Shown in pieces: positions 10,230 through 20,020 of a stretch of DNA of 64,000 bases (position 1 is the stretch's first letter; each line of letters starts with the position of its first letter). Where the stretch lies: the NCBI RefSeq assembly GCF_029784135.1, contig NC_073745.1, forward strand, positions 48,112,116-48,176,115, in the 5' to 3' direction. The translations under genes and the position numbers were made by a program. This stretch comes from Toxorhynchites rutilus septentrionalis (taxonomy: Eukaryota > Arthropoda > Insecta > Diptera > Culicidae). The notes beneath the pieces were generated by a model. It saw only the letters and a program-made list of their open reading frames with translations, was not told the origin of the DNA and did not search any database.

Positions 10230-12494
10230 TGGTCTGAATAACTCGTGAACTAATAAAGTAAAGGAAATCAAACTTAACATATAGTGGTCTTAGGGATCGT
10301 TAAACGTTTCTATGGTGGTTCAACACCCCTTTCCCCTCTCTAGGGGGGAGGGGGAGTCTGGTCCATACCAATGAAAAAATCAACAAAAATCTGCATAACT
10401 TGAGAACTAATCGAGTGAATCGACCCTATTGTTGTATATGGTGGTTTTAGGGGGCAATAAATGTTTCTATGGTAGTTTAACATTCCTACCTCCTATCTAA
10501 TGGGAAGGGGGCTGTCATACAAATGAAACACGAACTTCTGCATAACTCAAATTTTTGAGGATTTTTCGGATACGAGAAATGTTTCTATGATGATATGACA
10601 CTCCTCCCTTCTCTAAAATGGAGAGGGAGTCCCATAAAAATATTACACATACAGTCAAAGCTCTCTATAATGACAATCTTTATAACGACATTTCCAAAGG
10701 TCCCTTCAAAATCACATAGAAATTCTTTTCTCTATAACGACAATTCCCTGTAGCGGCACATTTCTGCTCATACAAATCATTCTCTATTGCAACCATTTTC
10801 AATTTTACTCCAAATATAGTTGTTCCTAGTTGGGTAATATCAATGCAAATAGGTTTTGTTTCATTGATTAAAAAATGCAGGTGTTTCGTCAAATTATTCT
10901 GCTATAAAAAGTGCTCTGCCATAAAAAAATCTGAAAACCCCTGGTCTATGTTGTGTACTATAAGATTTAATCAACTTTGAACATCTGTTCACGCCCAACT
11001 GATTTAAATTTTCGGATACTTACAAAAACATATATTTAAACCATAAAAGATGGGGAAAGCTAATTGAAACAAATTAAACGAATAATTGTTGAACAAGAAT
11101 CACGCCCTAGAATGAAATTGCATTAAATTCTCAATAAATTTAAGAATGAATGTATTGTTTGCGCATTTGTTATTTTGATAAAGCTTTTGGTATCAAATTC
11201 AGGCAATAACTTGAAGTATCGTTTGTTTCACTTCGAAAACATTCACTGCCCAACATGGGTTGAAATACACGAAAATTTTTAACGCCTGAAATAAATTGGA
11301 CATAATTCAAAGGTTCGAAAAGGGTACTAAAAAGACAACATTGTCTAATCAATTCAATGTGCCGCATGCGAATTGCGAATGCGAATTCATTCATCATAAA
11401 AAAATATGTACTACAGCCGGCTAAATATGGAGGGTAAGAATATTGGCTTCACTGATATTCAATTGGTATATTTTGTCTGGCGATGAGATAAATAAAATTA
11501 ATCATTTATAAAATCAGGGCCTGACGGAGCATTCAACGATAAAACTATAAGCCCACCCAGCAAGCAGATGCTTTCCAGATTATCTATGCTGGTTTATTAA
11601 CAAAAAATCAATTAACAATTTACTTTTTTTTCCATCTAAAGAAAATTTTGTATCGAACGAATGAGCTGAATTTTATATTCATTGTTTAATGTTTTTTTTG
11701 TTTCAAAATGTTTAAACATCAATTTCTTTTGTTTCTAATATGAATACATTGTTTTGCGGCAGCTTGAGCATTTCTCTCCTTATAGCGGCATTTAAGCTCT
11801 CTATAACGACAATCTTTTATAGCGACAATTCTCTATAATGACGGTCCTCTGCGATGTCGCTATAGAGAGCTTTCACTGTATTTCAATCAAACATATTCCA
11901 ACCAAACTTGACAATTGAAAATTTTCGGAAAACTCTGAAGGAAAATGGGAAAATTAGGAAAGTTCAATGTTCTATAATTACATAGTGACAAGCGTTGTAA
12001 GTCCATTTAATGTTTGCGCTAACGAAATTGATCTTTGTTCGAAAGTGCAAATGGATTTTAATGTGATAAAACGCACTCCTATATCTTCTTCTATCTTTAT
12101 AAATAAAAATGGATCGCCGAATGTGTTGAGCATAATTCGAGATAGGAATTGTCCGATTTAGGGCAGTCTTTCTTCTATCATATTTTCTGTGTCAAACATT
12201 TATTCCATGTAACGGAGAAACATGTTATTTGCAAGTGGTTGAAAAATCATGAACGAGAATTGTGTCTGAAGATAGTCTGATGTTATAATGACGAGTTTTA
12301 GTAGAAGTAATAGTATATTTATAGTAAAAGGCAACTTTAAAGGGTTGATAAGAAGATCAATCAATGAACAGTTCTGCGATTGGACCCATGAACGTGCTTT
12401 ATTAAGAAAACGTCAATGTCTGAAGATATTGATAACAATTCGTTCCGCCCGAAAATAAATTTTGGGAGAGACGAATTTTTGCCGGGTCAGCTAG
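10230..12494 (+). mobile_element. Long Helitron-like non-autonomous element, interrupted
   Basis: The left part (10230-10650) contains ~140-bp minisatellite units with the family's signature of a gap rich in C and G runs and 'AACTCGAGAACTAATCAAG'-like boxes. After the pogo-like insertion at 10652-11878, the sequence resumes with the long-form middle (11881-12240) and the 3' region, ending GCCGGGTCAGCTAG at 12494 and followed by T. The 5' TC terminus is not present, so the copy is 5'-truncated. It encodes no Rep/helicase protein. Confidence 0.6.
10652..11878. mobile_element. 1.23-kb pogo-like non-autonomous element
   Basis: Terminal inverted repeats start CAGTCAAAGCTCTCTATAAT on the left and CAGTGAAAGCTCTCTATAGC on the right (read inward), with TA on both sides at 10650-10651 and 11879-11880. 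Both subterminal regions are rich in TATAACGACA-type repeats. Short internal ORFs show no transposase domain. It lies inside the Helitron-like element, and the paralogous copy at 37640-37690 has the same site without the insertion, which confirms the boundaries. Confidence 0.85.
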
Positions 12495-13973
12495 TTTCTT
12501 ATATCTATTCTTGTAGTGTACAGTAACGGCTGTCAAATGACAAATATTTTGATTAGTGTAGTATTAATACCGAAAATGAAAAAAGAAATAAAACGAAGAA
12601 AGTCAGGTCTTCCTCTACCGACGATCAACCATTTAAACGACGTTAAAACTTGAACTTTAACATTTTTAATCGAAATGTTCACATTCTGACTATTTTGAGC
12701 TTTTTCAAAAAAAGAAGTTATGAATACAATCTGTCTACTAGAAGCTGTTATAATTCTAATGTGTTGCATTGAAATAATGTACCGTGAATGTGACTAGATA
12801 ACTCTAGATTCACAAAATATTCCAGTTCTTTGTATACACAAATATTCGTATGGCTAGAATCTCCCATTATTTGCACTCCGACGAACGTTCAGTCATTTCT
12901 CCACCTGTGCAGTAGCGTGTGCCTCGGTGGTAAAACATTGCCCTTGCCTGTGCCGACAAAAGATATATTATCACCGAAACCACCCATCCAAACCCAGGTT
13001 ACGTGCTGCGAGGGGAAGTGTGAGTTCATCTCATGACCCATACATAACAACGATGTATTTTATGCTCGCTCGGAACCAGAACCCGTCGAAGGCTGGCTGG
13101 GGATGATTATGATGCTGATGATGATGGCGATGATGATGTTCTCTCAACTCATGAATTATTATCACTCACCAGAAAGTCCACCTCGAACACACACAGATCC
13201 ATGCCCGGCAATCTGTCATCGGTGCAAACGACGATGCGATGGTCGGCAAGTCGGAATGGCAGCAACCGCCAGCCAGCCGCTAGCTCTGGCATTCGCTAGT
13301 TTTAATCCTTTTACATAAAATTTGAATTTTCCACCTAGCGGATTAAGTGCAGTTGCATAACAAAGCGCACAAATCTGCCGACGGTAGGGAGGAAGCGGAA
13401 GTGGTTCCAAGGAAAACAAGAGATTATTTCCATTCGGATCGTATGTATCGTTCGGTGGGGATTTATTCAACTTGCCCCGATGCGGAAGCTAAATACAGTC
13501 ATAGCGTCGTTTTTTTTTCTCTTTTCCGAACCTCGTTTGCGTTTCCTATCAGGTTTACACGAGGACGCGTAGGTGGGGCACCCGGCAGGGATACATTTAA
13601 TCTGATTCAGTTGGCACAAAGTTAATATAGTTTCCAATGGGAGAGCGCTGTTTGTTACGCTGCAGCCCCAACTCTGTGAAATGAAACCAAATGGATGTGT
13701 AAAATGCGCGTATTCTTTGGCAAACTTTTCGTCCAATTCAATTTAACTTTTCAAATGTATCTGATGGGGACATTCGTTCCGGAGTGGCGTGTATTGATGA
13801 TAGTTACGGTGATTAGAAATGTGTATAGTGTAATGGGAACAGTTTGGAATCAGGAAATTTGTTTTTAAATTGTGAGTATGGGTCTACCGATTTTAGCTGT
13901 TTAGTTTAGCTGTGGAACTCTATTGCGTCAAATATATATCGGGAAATAATGTTTTTTTAAATGCCACCTTATT
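12495..13973. other. Mostly unique DNA with a GATGAT microsatellite
   Basis: No transposon ends or coding domain were recognised. An imperfect trinucleotide tract based on GATGAT lies at about 13103-13137. Base composition from 12900 to 13700 is more balanced than in the flanking repeats. Several overlapping small ORFs run on both strands with no family signature, so they are not called as genes. Confidence 0.35.
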
Positions 13974-14445
13974 TTATATTATCTCTTCTAAAGAAGACCC
14001 CCTCTGAAACAATATACTTTTCCATCGACTAATCCAGTCATCGAAACTCTTCTTATAGCTGTATTCAGAAATTGCCTTTAGTTCACGCAGCGAACTCGTT
14101 TCTATGTTTTGAATGCTGTCGAAACGCGGTAATTTGTGTTTCGGTGATAAGGAAAAGTCACACGGGGCAACATCTGGAGAGTACGGTGCTTGTTCAATCA
14201 CATTCGTGCCATTTTGGTCAAAAATTAGTTCACATAGATCGATCGATGAGCTGGGGCATTATATGTGTGCAAAATCCAAATGTTATTCTTCCACAAATCT
14301 AGCAGTTTGTGTCGAATTTTATCCCTCAAACGCCTCGTAACGCCAAGGTACTACTCTTTATTGGCCGTTTGGTATTCCGGAAGGTGTTCCGAATGGGCAT
14401 CATAACATCAAAAATCGCTGAGCAAAAATAAGTTAACTTGTTCTT
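13974..14445 (-). pseudogene. mariner (DD34D-type) transposase C-terminal remnant
   Basis: Reading the minus strand, one frame gives NKEYYLGVTRRLRDKIRHKL-like sequence (with a stop in place of one codon), then LHTYNAPAHRSIYVN, and another frame gives VIEQAPYSPDVAPCDFSLSP and a C terminus with ELKAISEYSYKKSFDDW. This order matches mariner transposases. The second catalytic aspartate, normally in 'HDNAPAH', is replaced by Y. The third (SPD) remains. There is at least one frameshift and one stop. The N-terminal half and both terminal repeats are missing. Confidence 0.8.
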
Positions 14446-14810
14446 AACCTTCCTATGCTCGCGCGTAGAACTGACAGACCGAGAGTAAATGAGGTGTCTG
14501 AATTAAATGATTATTAAAACTGAATGAAGTTTAAGAAGGAACATTCCCCTCTATTCTGCGTCGCGAGTGACGTGAGATAGCAAAATTTCTCACTTTATTC
14601 TGGGAGCTTTACTGGAAGCCTTACTTTTTAGCTCCTATCTGATACCCGGTCGATAGCATATGAGGACACGACTTCAAATCTCACTTAGTGGCAAACTTTA
14701 GTCACTTTGTTCGCTTACAGGAATGCAGTGACTTAAGTGATCCCACGTCATTCGCCGCGCGGAATAAAGGGGATTTTCTAGAGTTTTTCATTCAATTATA
14801 TCTGTTTACT
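14446..14810. repeat. Flank of LINE insertion; partly shared repeat
   Basis: The beginning (14446-14495) matches, in inverted orientation, 47240-47290, sharing CTGACAGACCGAG. The remainder up to the LINE's target duplication shows no recognised coding region. Confidence 0.4.
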
Positions 14811-14821
14811 AAAGGTGAAGG

Positions 14822-16010
14822 ACAGGATTTGGAGTGTTCAACGAAATTTTTAGCACCTCCCACAGTCTTCAGAATCCTTGCTCTGTGTATGTTGCTGAAT
14901 TGGCAGCAATACATTGGGCGCTGGACAGCGTCGCCTCACGACCTGTTGAACACTATTACATTGTAACGGATAGTCTTGGCTCTGTCGAAGCTATCCGTTC
15001 AGTGAGGCCGGAAAAGCACTCGCCGTACTTCCTTGAGAGAATACGAGAAAATTTGAGTGCTTTAACCAGACGCTGTTATGTCATTACCTTTGTCTGGGTC
15101 CCTTCACATTGCTCAATTCCGGGTAACGAGAGGGCTGACTCATTGGCAAAGGTAGGTGCAATTGAAGGCGATATTTATCAGCGTCAAATCGCTTTCAATG
15201 AATTTTATTCTTTAGTCCGTAAAAATACCATCGCTAACTGGCAACGTAAATGGAACGAAGATGAATTGGGCCGGTGGTTTCACTCGATTATCCCTAAGGT
15301 TAGCCTCAAACCATGGTTCAAAAGTCTGGACTTAAGTCGGGACTTTATTCGCACCTTCTCTCGACTCATGTCCAATCACTGTTCGTTAGACGCGCTACTC
15401 TTTCGTTTTAATCTTGCCGATGGCAATATCTGTGCTTGTGGCCAAGGTTACCACGACATCGAACACGTTGTTTGGTCGTGCGAGGAGTATCTTGTTGCCA
15501 GATCGAATTTAGAAAACTCTCTTCGGGCTAGAGGAAGGCAGCCCAATGTGCCGGTGAGAGATGTGTTAGCTGGTTTAGACCTTGATTACATGTCCCAAAT
15601 ATATGTCTTCCTAAAAGCTATCAATCTTCGTGTGTGATTGTCCTTATATCCTTATATTCTCCTTTTCCTTTCCCTTCGCGAGAAATCAAATCCCTTCTTA
15701 CTAACAATAGAATAAGGTGAAATGTAAATACATGTTAGATATAAGATAGGCTTAAGAATTGAGTATGATGAATGTGAGTGCGAATGTGAGTGTGAACATT
15801 GTCAACATATCCTTATATCCCATCCTTTTCCTGAAACAAAATGTCACCCTTCTAAACTCGAGCAAGCCGCGAGTAATCGGTTCTCTACTTCATTAACATT
15901 AGAATTAATAAAAAATGTTTATATATACTTGTAACTATACAAATAGGAGTTTGGCTCCTTTAAACTTATGTAACTGAGCCTGTAAAAATAAACGATTTAA
16001 TAATAATAAT
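14822..16010 (+). mobile_element. 5'-truncated LINE with RNase H region and (TAA)n tail
   Basis: The insertion is bounded by the direct repeat AAAGGTGAAGG at 14811-14821 and 16011-16021. It starts within coding sequence, has a ~370-bp 3' UTR after the stop at 15637, and ends with TAATAATAATAA. Loss of the 5' part with target duplication is typical of LINE retrotransposition. A separate tiny piece of the same 3' end is inserted at 37411-37479. The RNase H and TAA tail place it loosely in the I/LOA/Loner-type group. Confidence 0.9.
14823..15637 (+). CDS. LINE ORF2 C-terminal part: RNase H and Cys/His region
   Basis: The frame is open from the truncation point and runs without stops to 15637, so it is a partial ORF with no native start. 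Residues near the beginning give VYVAELAAIHWAL, followed by VTDSLGSVEAI, WVPSHCSIPGNERADSLAK and CACGQGYHDIEHVVWSC. The first three blocks are the RNase H motifs carrying the E, D and final D (the first D is lost to truncation). The last block is the Cys/His region found near the C terminus of RNase H-bearing LINEs. In an intact element this domain would remove RNA during reverse transcription. RT and endonuclease are absent here, so the copy cannot move. The lack of stops over 270 codons indicates a fairly young insertion. Confidence 0.9.
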
Positions 16011-16011
16011 A

Positions 16012-16160
16012 AAGGTGAAGGTGGAAGCTAGCCATTGTAGTAGTATAGGTAAACCCACGAGTAGAAATGGGGTAATAGTGTTTGTGAGAGAAGAGCAAAA
16101 CACACGTAAATTTATCAATTCACGTATTGACACGAGTCTTTGAATTCATTTAAAAAAAAT
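16012..16160 (+). repeat. Repeat block shared (inverted) with 63150-63268
   Basis: GGTGGAAGCTAGCCATTGTA and the following ~110 bp reappear on the opposite strand at 63150-63262 with few changes (GTAATAGTGTTTGTGAGAGA is shared). The LINE inserted at its edge, in the GGTGAAGG segment. A shorter related piece (TTAAGGTGAAGGTGGAA) is at 61458. Confidence 0.6.
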
Positions 16161-16359
16161 AACAATATAACAATATAATAACAACATTTAAACTCGACCC
16201 ATGTTTTTTCAACCCTGGGGTAAGCTGAAACCAGTGAAAATCTACTATTTTTCAAACTGCAGAAGCTGGACGTTATTTGTCTGTGATTTATGTATGAATG
16301 AAGAATGATAAATTAAAAAATATGAATCATTCATATTTCGTTCCTCAGTATGTTCTAGA

Positions 16360-17105
16360 TCTATACATATAAAAATGGATTTCTGTCTGTCTGTTACTCG
16401 AGACTTAATCAAACAAAGGAAACGGAATTTAGCATGTGGATGTTTTAGGATGTGGTTAGATACCCCCACCCCCCCCTTAGAAAGGGGGTGGGCGGTTATG
16501 CTTCCATACAAATGAAACACGAATTTCTGCATTACTCGAGAATTAATCAAGCAAATGAAACTAAGTTAGGCATATGAATGTTTAAGGGTGCAATAAATAT
16601 TTTTACGGTGGTTAGACATTCCTTTGCCCCCTCTAAAGAGGGGTGGAGAGGGTGCTGAACATCTCAAGAACTAATTAAGCAAATGGAATCAAACTTAGCA
16701 TATAGAGGTTTTAGGGATAGATAAACGTATCTATGGTAGTTCGACACTCCTCCCCCCTCTCTAAAGGGGGGCTCCCACACAAATGAAACACAAATTTCTG
16801 CATAACTCAAGAACAAATCAAGCAAATTGGGCCATATTTGGCATGTGGAGGTTTTACGGGGCACGAAACGTTTATATGGTAAATAGACACTCCTCCCCTC
16901 TCTCTGAGGGGGAGGGATGTTTTGGTAGAAGTACTAGGAATTTTATAGTAAAAGGTAAATTCAACCGGGTCGATTATAAGATCAATCAATGAACAGTTCT
17001 GTGATTGGACCCATGAACTTGAGCTTAGTAATAAAACGTGAATGTTTGAAGGTATTGATAACAAATTACAAATTTTGGGCGGGACGAAGTTTGCCGGGTT
17101 GCTAG
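16360..17105 (+). mobile_element. Compact Helitron-like non-autonomous element, both ends present
   Basis: Starts A|TCTATACATATAAAAATGG with the run TTTCTGTCTGTCTGT just inside, contains about four ~140-bp minisatellite units (TTCTGCATTACTCGAGAATT boxes followed by runs of C and G), and ends GCCGGGTTGCTAG|T. The flanking A and T, a 5' TC and a 3' CTAG, and no terminal inverted repeats or target duplication, are the standard Helitron features. There is no protein-coding region. A strong 3' hairpin just before CTAG is not obvious. Confidence 0.7.
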
Positions 17106-18455
17106 TAATTTATAAATACACAGACGTGATACATGTAAGATTTTTTAATTTTGCAGTTAGGGGTCGTCCAAATATTACGTAACGCATTTTTTTACTATTT
17201 TAAACTTCCTCTTCTCTACATAACATGTAACAAATGGTCATTTGTATAAATATTCCTCGTTTCAACATGTCTTGTTCCACGGGACAAGTTGAAACAATTC
17301 GTATAAAAAGTAAACATTTCAAAGATTGATATTTTTTCTAATTATCCAGTGTGAATTTCTTGTTTTCGGTTTTATCTAAAGTCATCTGTCATACCTTGTA
17401 TACGATGCAAACAGATTTCAATTTAATGATTTTGTGATTTTTTAAGATGACCTCCAAGATGAATTTCGAAAAATCCGTTTCAACTTACCCCGGTTTACCT
17501 TACTAACAAAATAAATATGTTCCAAACACAATTAAAATAAATGGATAGCCTACGGGATGCTCTCGTCTGATTCGGATTCAAAATGTCTTCAAATTGCAAG
17601 AAACGTCGAGATCTGCTGTCATCTCGAATTTTTTTTCTTGTCAAAAATCGATTATCTCGGACTTGGTTGTTTACGTCTGAATTAGAGTACCAATAAAAAT
17701 GGCTATCTTGATTTTTAATATGAGATTTCCTGCGAAATGTTGATTTTCACGATAAAATACCTCATGCAAAATATTATGAGGTATTCCATTTACTAGTGCC
17801 GCAGATGTCAAAATTTGTGTTTATTGAAAACCAGAAAATCACCCATGGGTAGGCAGACCAAACATACCATTTTAAACGAGACAGTACCGTTGTTTCGACC
17901 CTTTTGGATTATCCCATCATTTTATCAATTTGTTCCGTATTTTGAGAGCAAAGCAAAAAAGATTTGTAATAATACCCATACCTGCCTTTTATGAAAACAA
18001 TCAGTGATTGCGAAGCAAAGGGGCTTCAGTCGACATTGTGACATTCTTCGTTTAGAGTCGGCCTCCGATTCTTAGGGCAATTTGAATGAACTTAAAATGT
18101 GTGATTGCTACAGGAAGCACAGTTCGGACGGCACAATTGAAAGACACAGGAGTTGAAGAACACTTGAAAATGTGAAACGAGTAAGAGTTTAAACTAAACT
18201 TAAAATTATTAAAATTAATTAAAAAGACGTCTATCGGATTCTATAGCAAACTCAATCGTTTTTGCAGTTGAGTTATTAACTATAGAAAAAGTTGTTGAAG
18301 AAAAATCGATCAAGTCACTTACACCCCTTCCCTTCCCTTCCCTGTTTGCTTCATATTTTTTGTTAACTTTAACCGTTTACGGATTAGGAAATCGTAACGT
18401 ATAATATTTCAAACAATTCTTAGAGAATTTTCAATTCTATTGGTTTGCAGCAAAA
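17106..18455. other. AT-rich DNA with one dispersed repeat monomer
   Basis: 17575-17790 contains AAACGTCGAGATCTGCTGTC and further blocks of the 288-bp repeat family. The remainder has no recognised gene or mobile-element ends. Confidence 0.4.
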
Positions 18456-18459
18456 ATAG

Positions 18460-18970
18460 TTGACTGTACAGCCATTCCATCAAACCGATATAGTGGTTTT
18501 CAGATTTTCTCGAAAAGTTGTAATTTTGTTTTTTATCACAAAATGTTAGATTCGTTTATTTATATTAGGGTCTCCATTTCAGTTTCAAGGGTGGTCCGAA
18601 AAATCTACTTTTTCCCTTTTTTTCCAAAAATGACTTTATTCGAAAATTCACAAAGTTTTCCTCTTAAAAATATAAGACCTGCAAAAAATAGTTGATTTTG
18701 TTTTTGTAATCAATGATTGTATTTGTTTTTGCAGTTTACATGGATTGAACTAGAGGGCGTTATATTTTTTTTCAAAAGCTGAGGTATTTTTACATAACAT
18801 AGCGTTCTTCTTTGTTTTTGAGTTATGATTTTTCAAATTTAAGCGATGTTCCAAAAAACCAATTTCCCTCTTATTTTCACCACAAAAATTTATAACTGTT
18901 AACTACTGGACCGATACAGATGATTGATTTATCAAATTGAATCCTATGAGATAGTCTTAATTTTGTTTTC
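18460..18970. repeat. Dispersed repeat shared with 30315-30640
   Basis: GCCATTCCATCAAACCGATATAGTGG and onwards parallels 30320-30640 (GCCATTCCATGCCAAAGCGATATAGTGG) including the 'TTTTCCAAAAATGA' block. It is noncoding and AT-rich. No terminal repeats were identified. Confidence 0.5.
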
Positions 18971-18984
18971 GTGATTATTAATTG

Positions 18985-19260
18985 CATTTGTTGACGTGCA
19001 ACTACGTCTTACCGGAATGCATAAGGGGGTAAAATGAAAACGTAAACACAGAAGATGCATGAAAAATGAAATATTTCGAATGCTTATACCTCAAACATTT
19101 CTTAATATATCGGAAAGTTGTTTGCATCAATTGTTGGGAAATATTTCAACGCATCTATCACAATCAATTCTGAGATAGGCAATTGAATAACTGTAAAATG
19201 TCAAGCGATATCAAAACGCCCCAATTGCCCCGTTTTGATTGGTCCGGTTTTTACGGTTTC
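18985..19260. repeat. Dispersed repeat shared (inverted) with 40460-40740
   Basis: GCAACTACGTCTTACCGGAA, the A-T-rich middle with CAACGCATCTATCACAATCA, and the end near GCCCCAATTGCC have inverted counterparts at 40460-40740. The ACTACGTC end motif also appears at 57231-57246 and 60381. It is noncoding. Confidence 0.5.
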
Positions 19261-19800
19261 CCCAACACAGCCATCAAAACCAAGGTGCCTTACATTACAA
19301 GGCGCTTGTTCAAATTCTTTACTTACATAGCAAATATGTTGAATTCGATTGAATTCAAAAATTGTCTCTTTCAATCAATAATTTGTTGAATACAAACAAA
19401 TGATTACTAAGCCAACGGTAATCCCTTGTAAACAAACCCCCCCCCCCCCCCGTTTCGTTTTCTTTCGTTTTTTAGATGATATTTTTCAAATTCAAACAAT
19501 GACCAAAAAAAATTTTGTTTTAACTTTGAAAAATTATTACTCAAAAAGGAAAAGGAAACACCTCTATGATTTATGGATATGTTATGTAAAAAAATCAACT
19601 TTCAGGAAAAAATATAAAAAAATATAGCGCCCTCCATCTTTTATCGAGTAAACTATAAAAAAACAAATACAATTTAAAATTGCGAAAACAATTTTTTTTC
19701 TGGTTTAATATTTTTTTAAAGAATTTTAGAGGTAGAAAAAAGGGGAAGGAGGGAGAGGATCATCTGACATACAAATAAAACACTAATTTTTGCATAAGCT
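19261..19800. other. AT-rich DNA with a C homopolymer
   Basis: A run of about 16 C residues lies near 19436-19451. No gene or recognised repeat was seen. Confidence 0.35.
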
Positions 19801-19814
19801 AGTTTATATAATTT

Positions 19815-20006
19815 TTTCGTCAAAGAAATTTCCTCCGACTTGCACTGTGATCACGCGTATTCTAGAGCTTGCCACTCAGAATGCATTCAAGGCGTGTTAT
19901 TTGGCATAGAAATCTCAACTAAGTACTAATAAAAATGACGCAAGTAATACTATGTTGAGACGGCGAAGTTCCTCTAGGAACGTTAGTGCCATTGAAGAAG
20001 AAGAAG
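19815..20006 (+). mobile_element. 5'-truncated SINE (Feilai-like) with 14-bp target duplication
   Basis: Carries the body TTTCCTCCGACTTGCACTGT and the 3' end GAAGAAGAAGAAG of the SINE family, but lacks the tRNA-like head. The direct repeat AGTTTATATAATTT flanks it at 19801-19814 and 20007-20020. Truncation with a clean duplication shows that it inserted in this shortened form. Confidence 0.85.
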
Positions 20007-20020
20007 AGTTTATATAATTT

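Noticed and set aside
13216..13736. Two minus-strand ORFs as exons
   Set aside because: No domain; plus-strand ORFs of equal length overlap them; low-complexity sequence nearby.
14688..14966. 92-codon ORF crossing the LINE boundary
   Set aside because: It spans the target duplication and is out of frame with the LINE RNase H region, so it is a chance frame.
16360..17105. Helitron Rep/helicase coding region
   Set aside because: All copies in the window are short and lack any such frame; they are non-autonomous.
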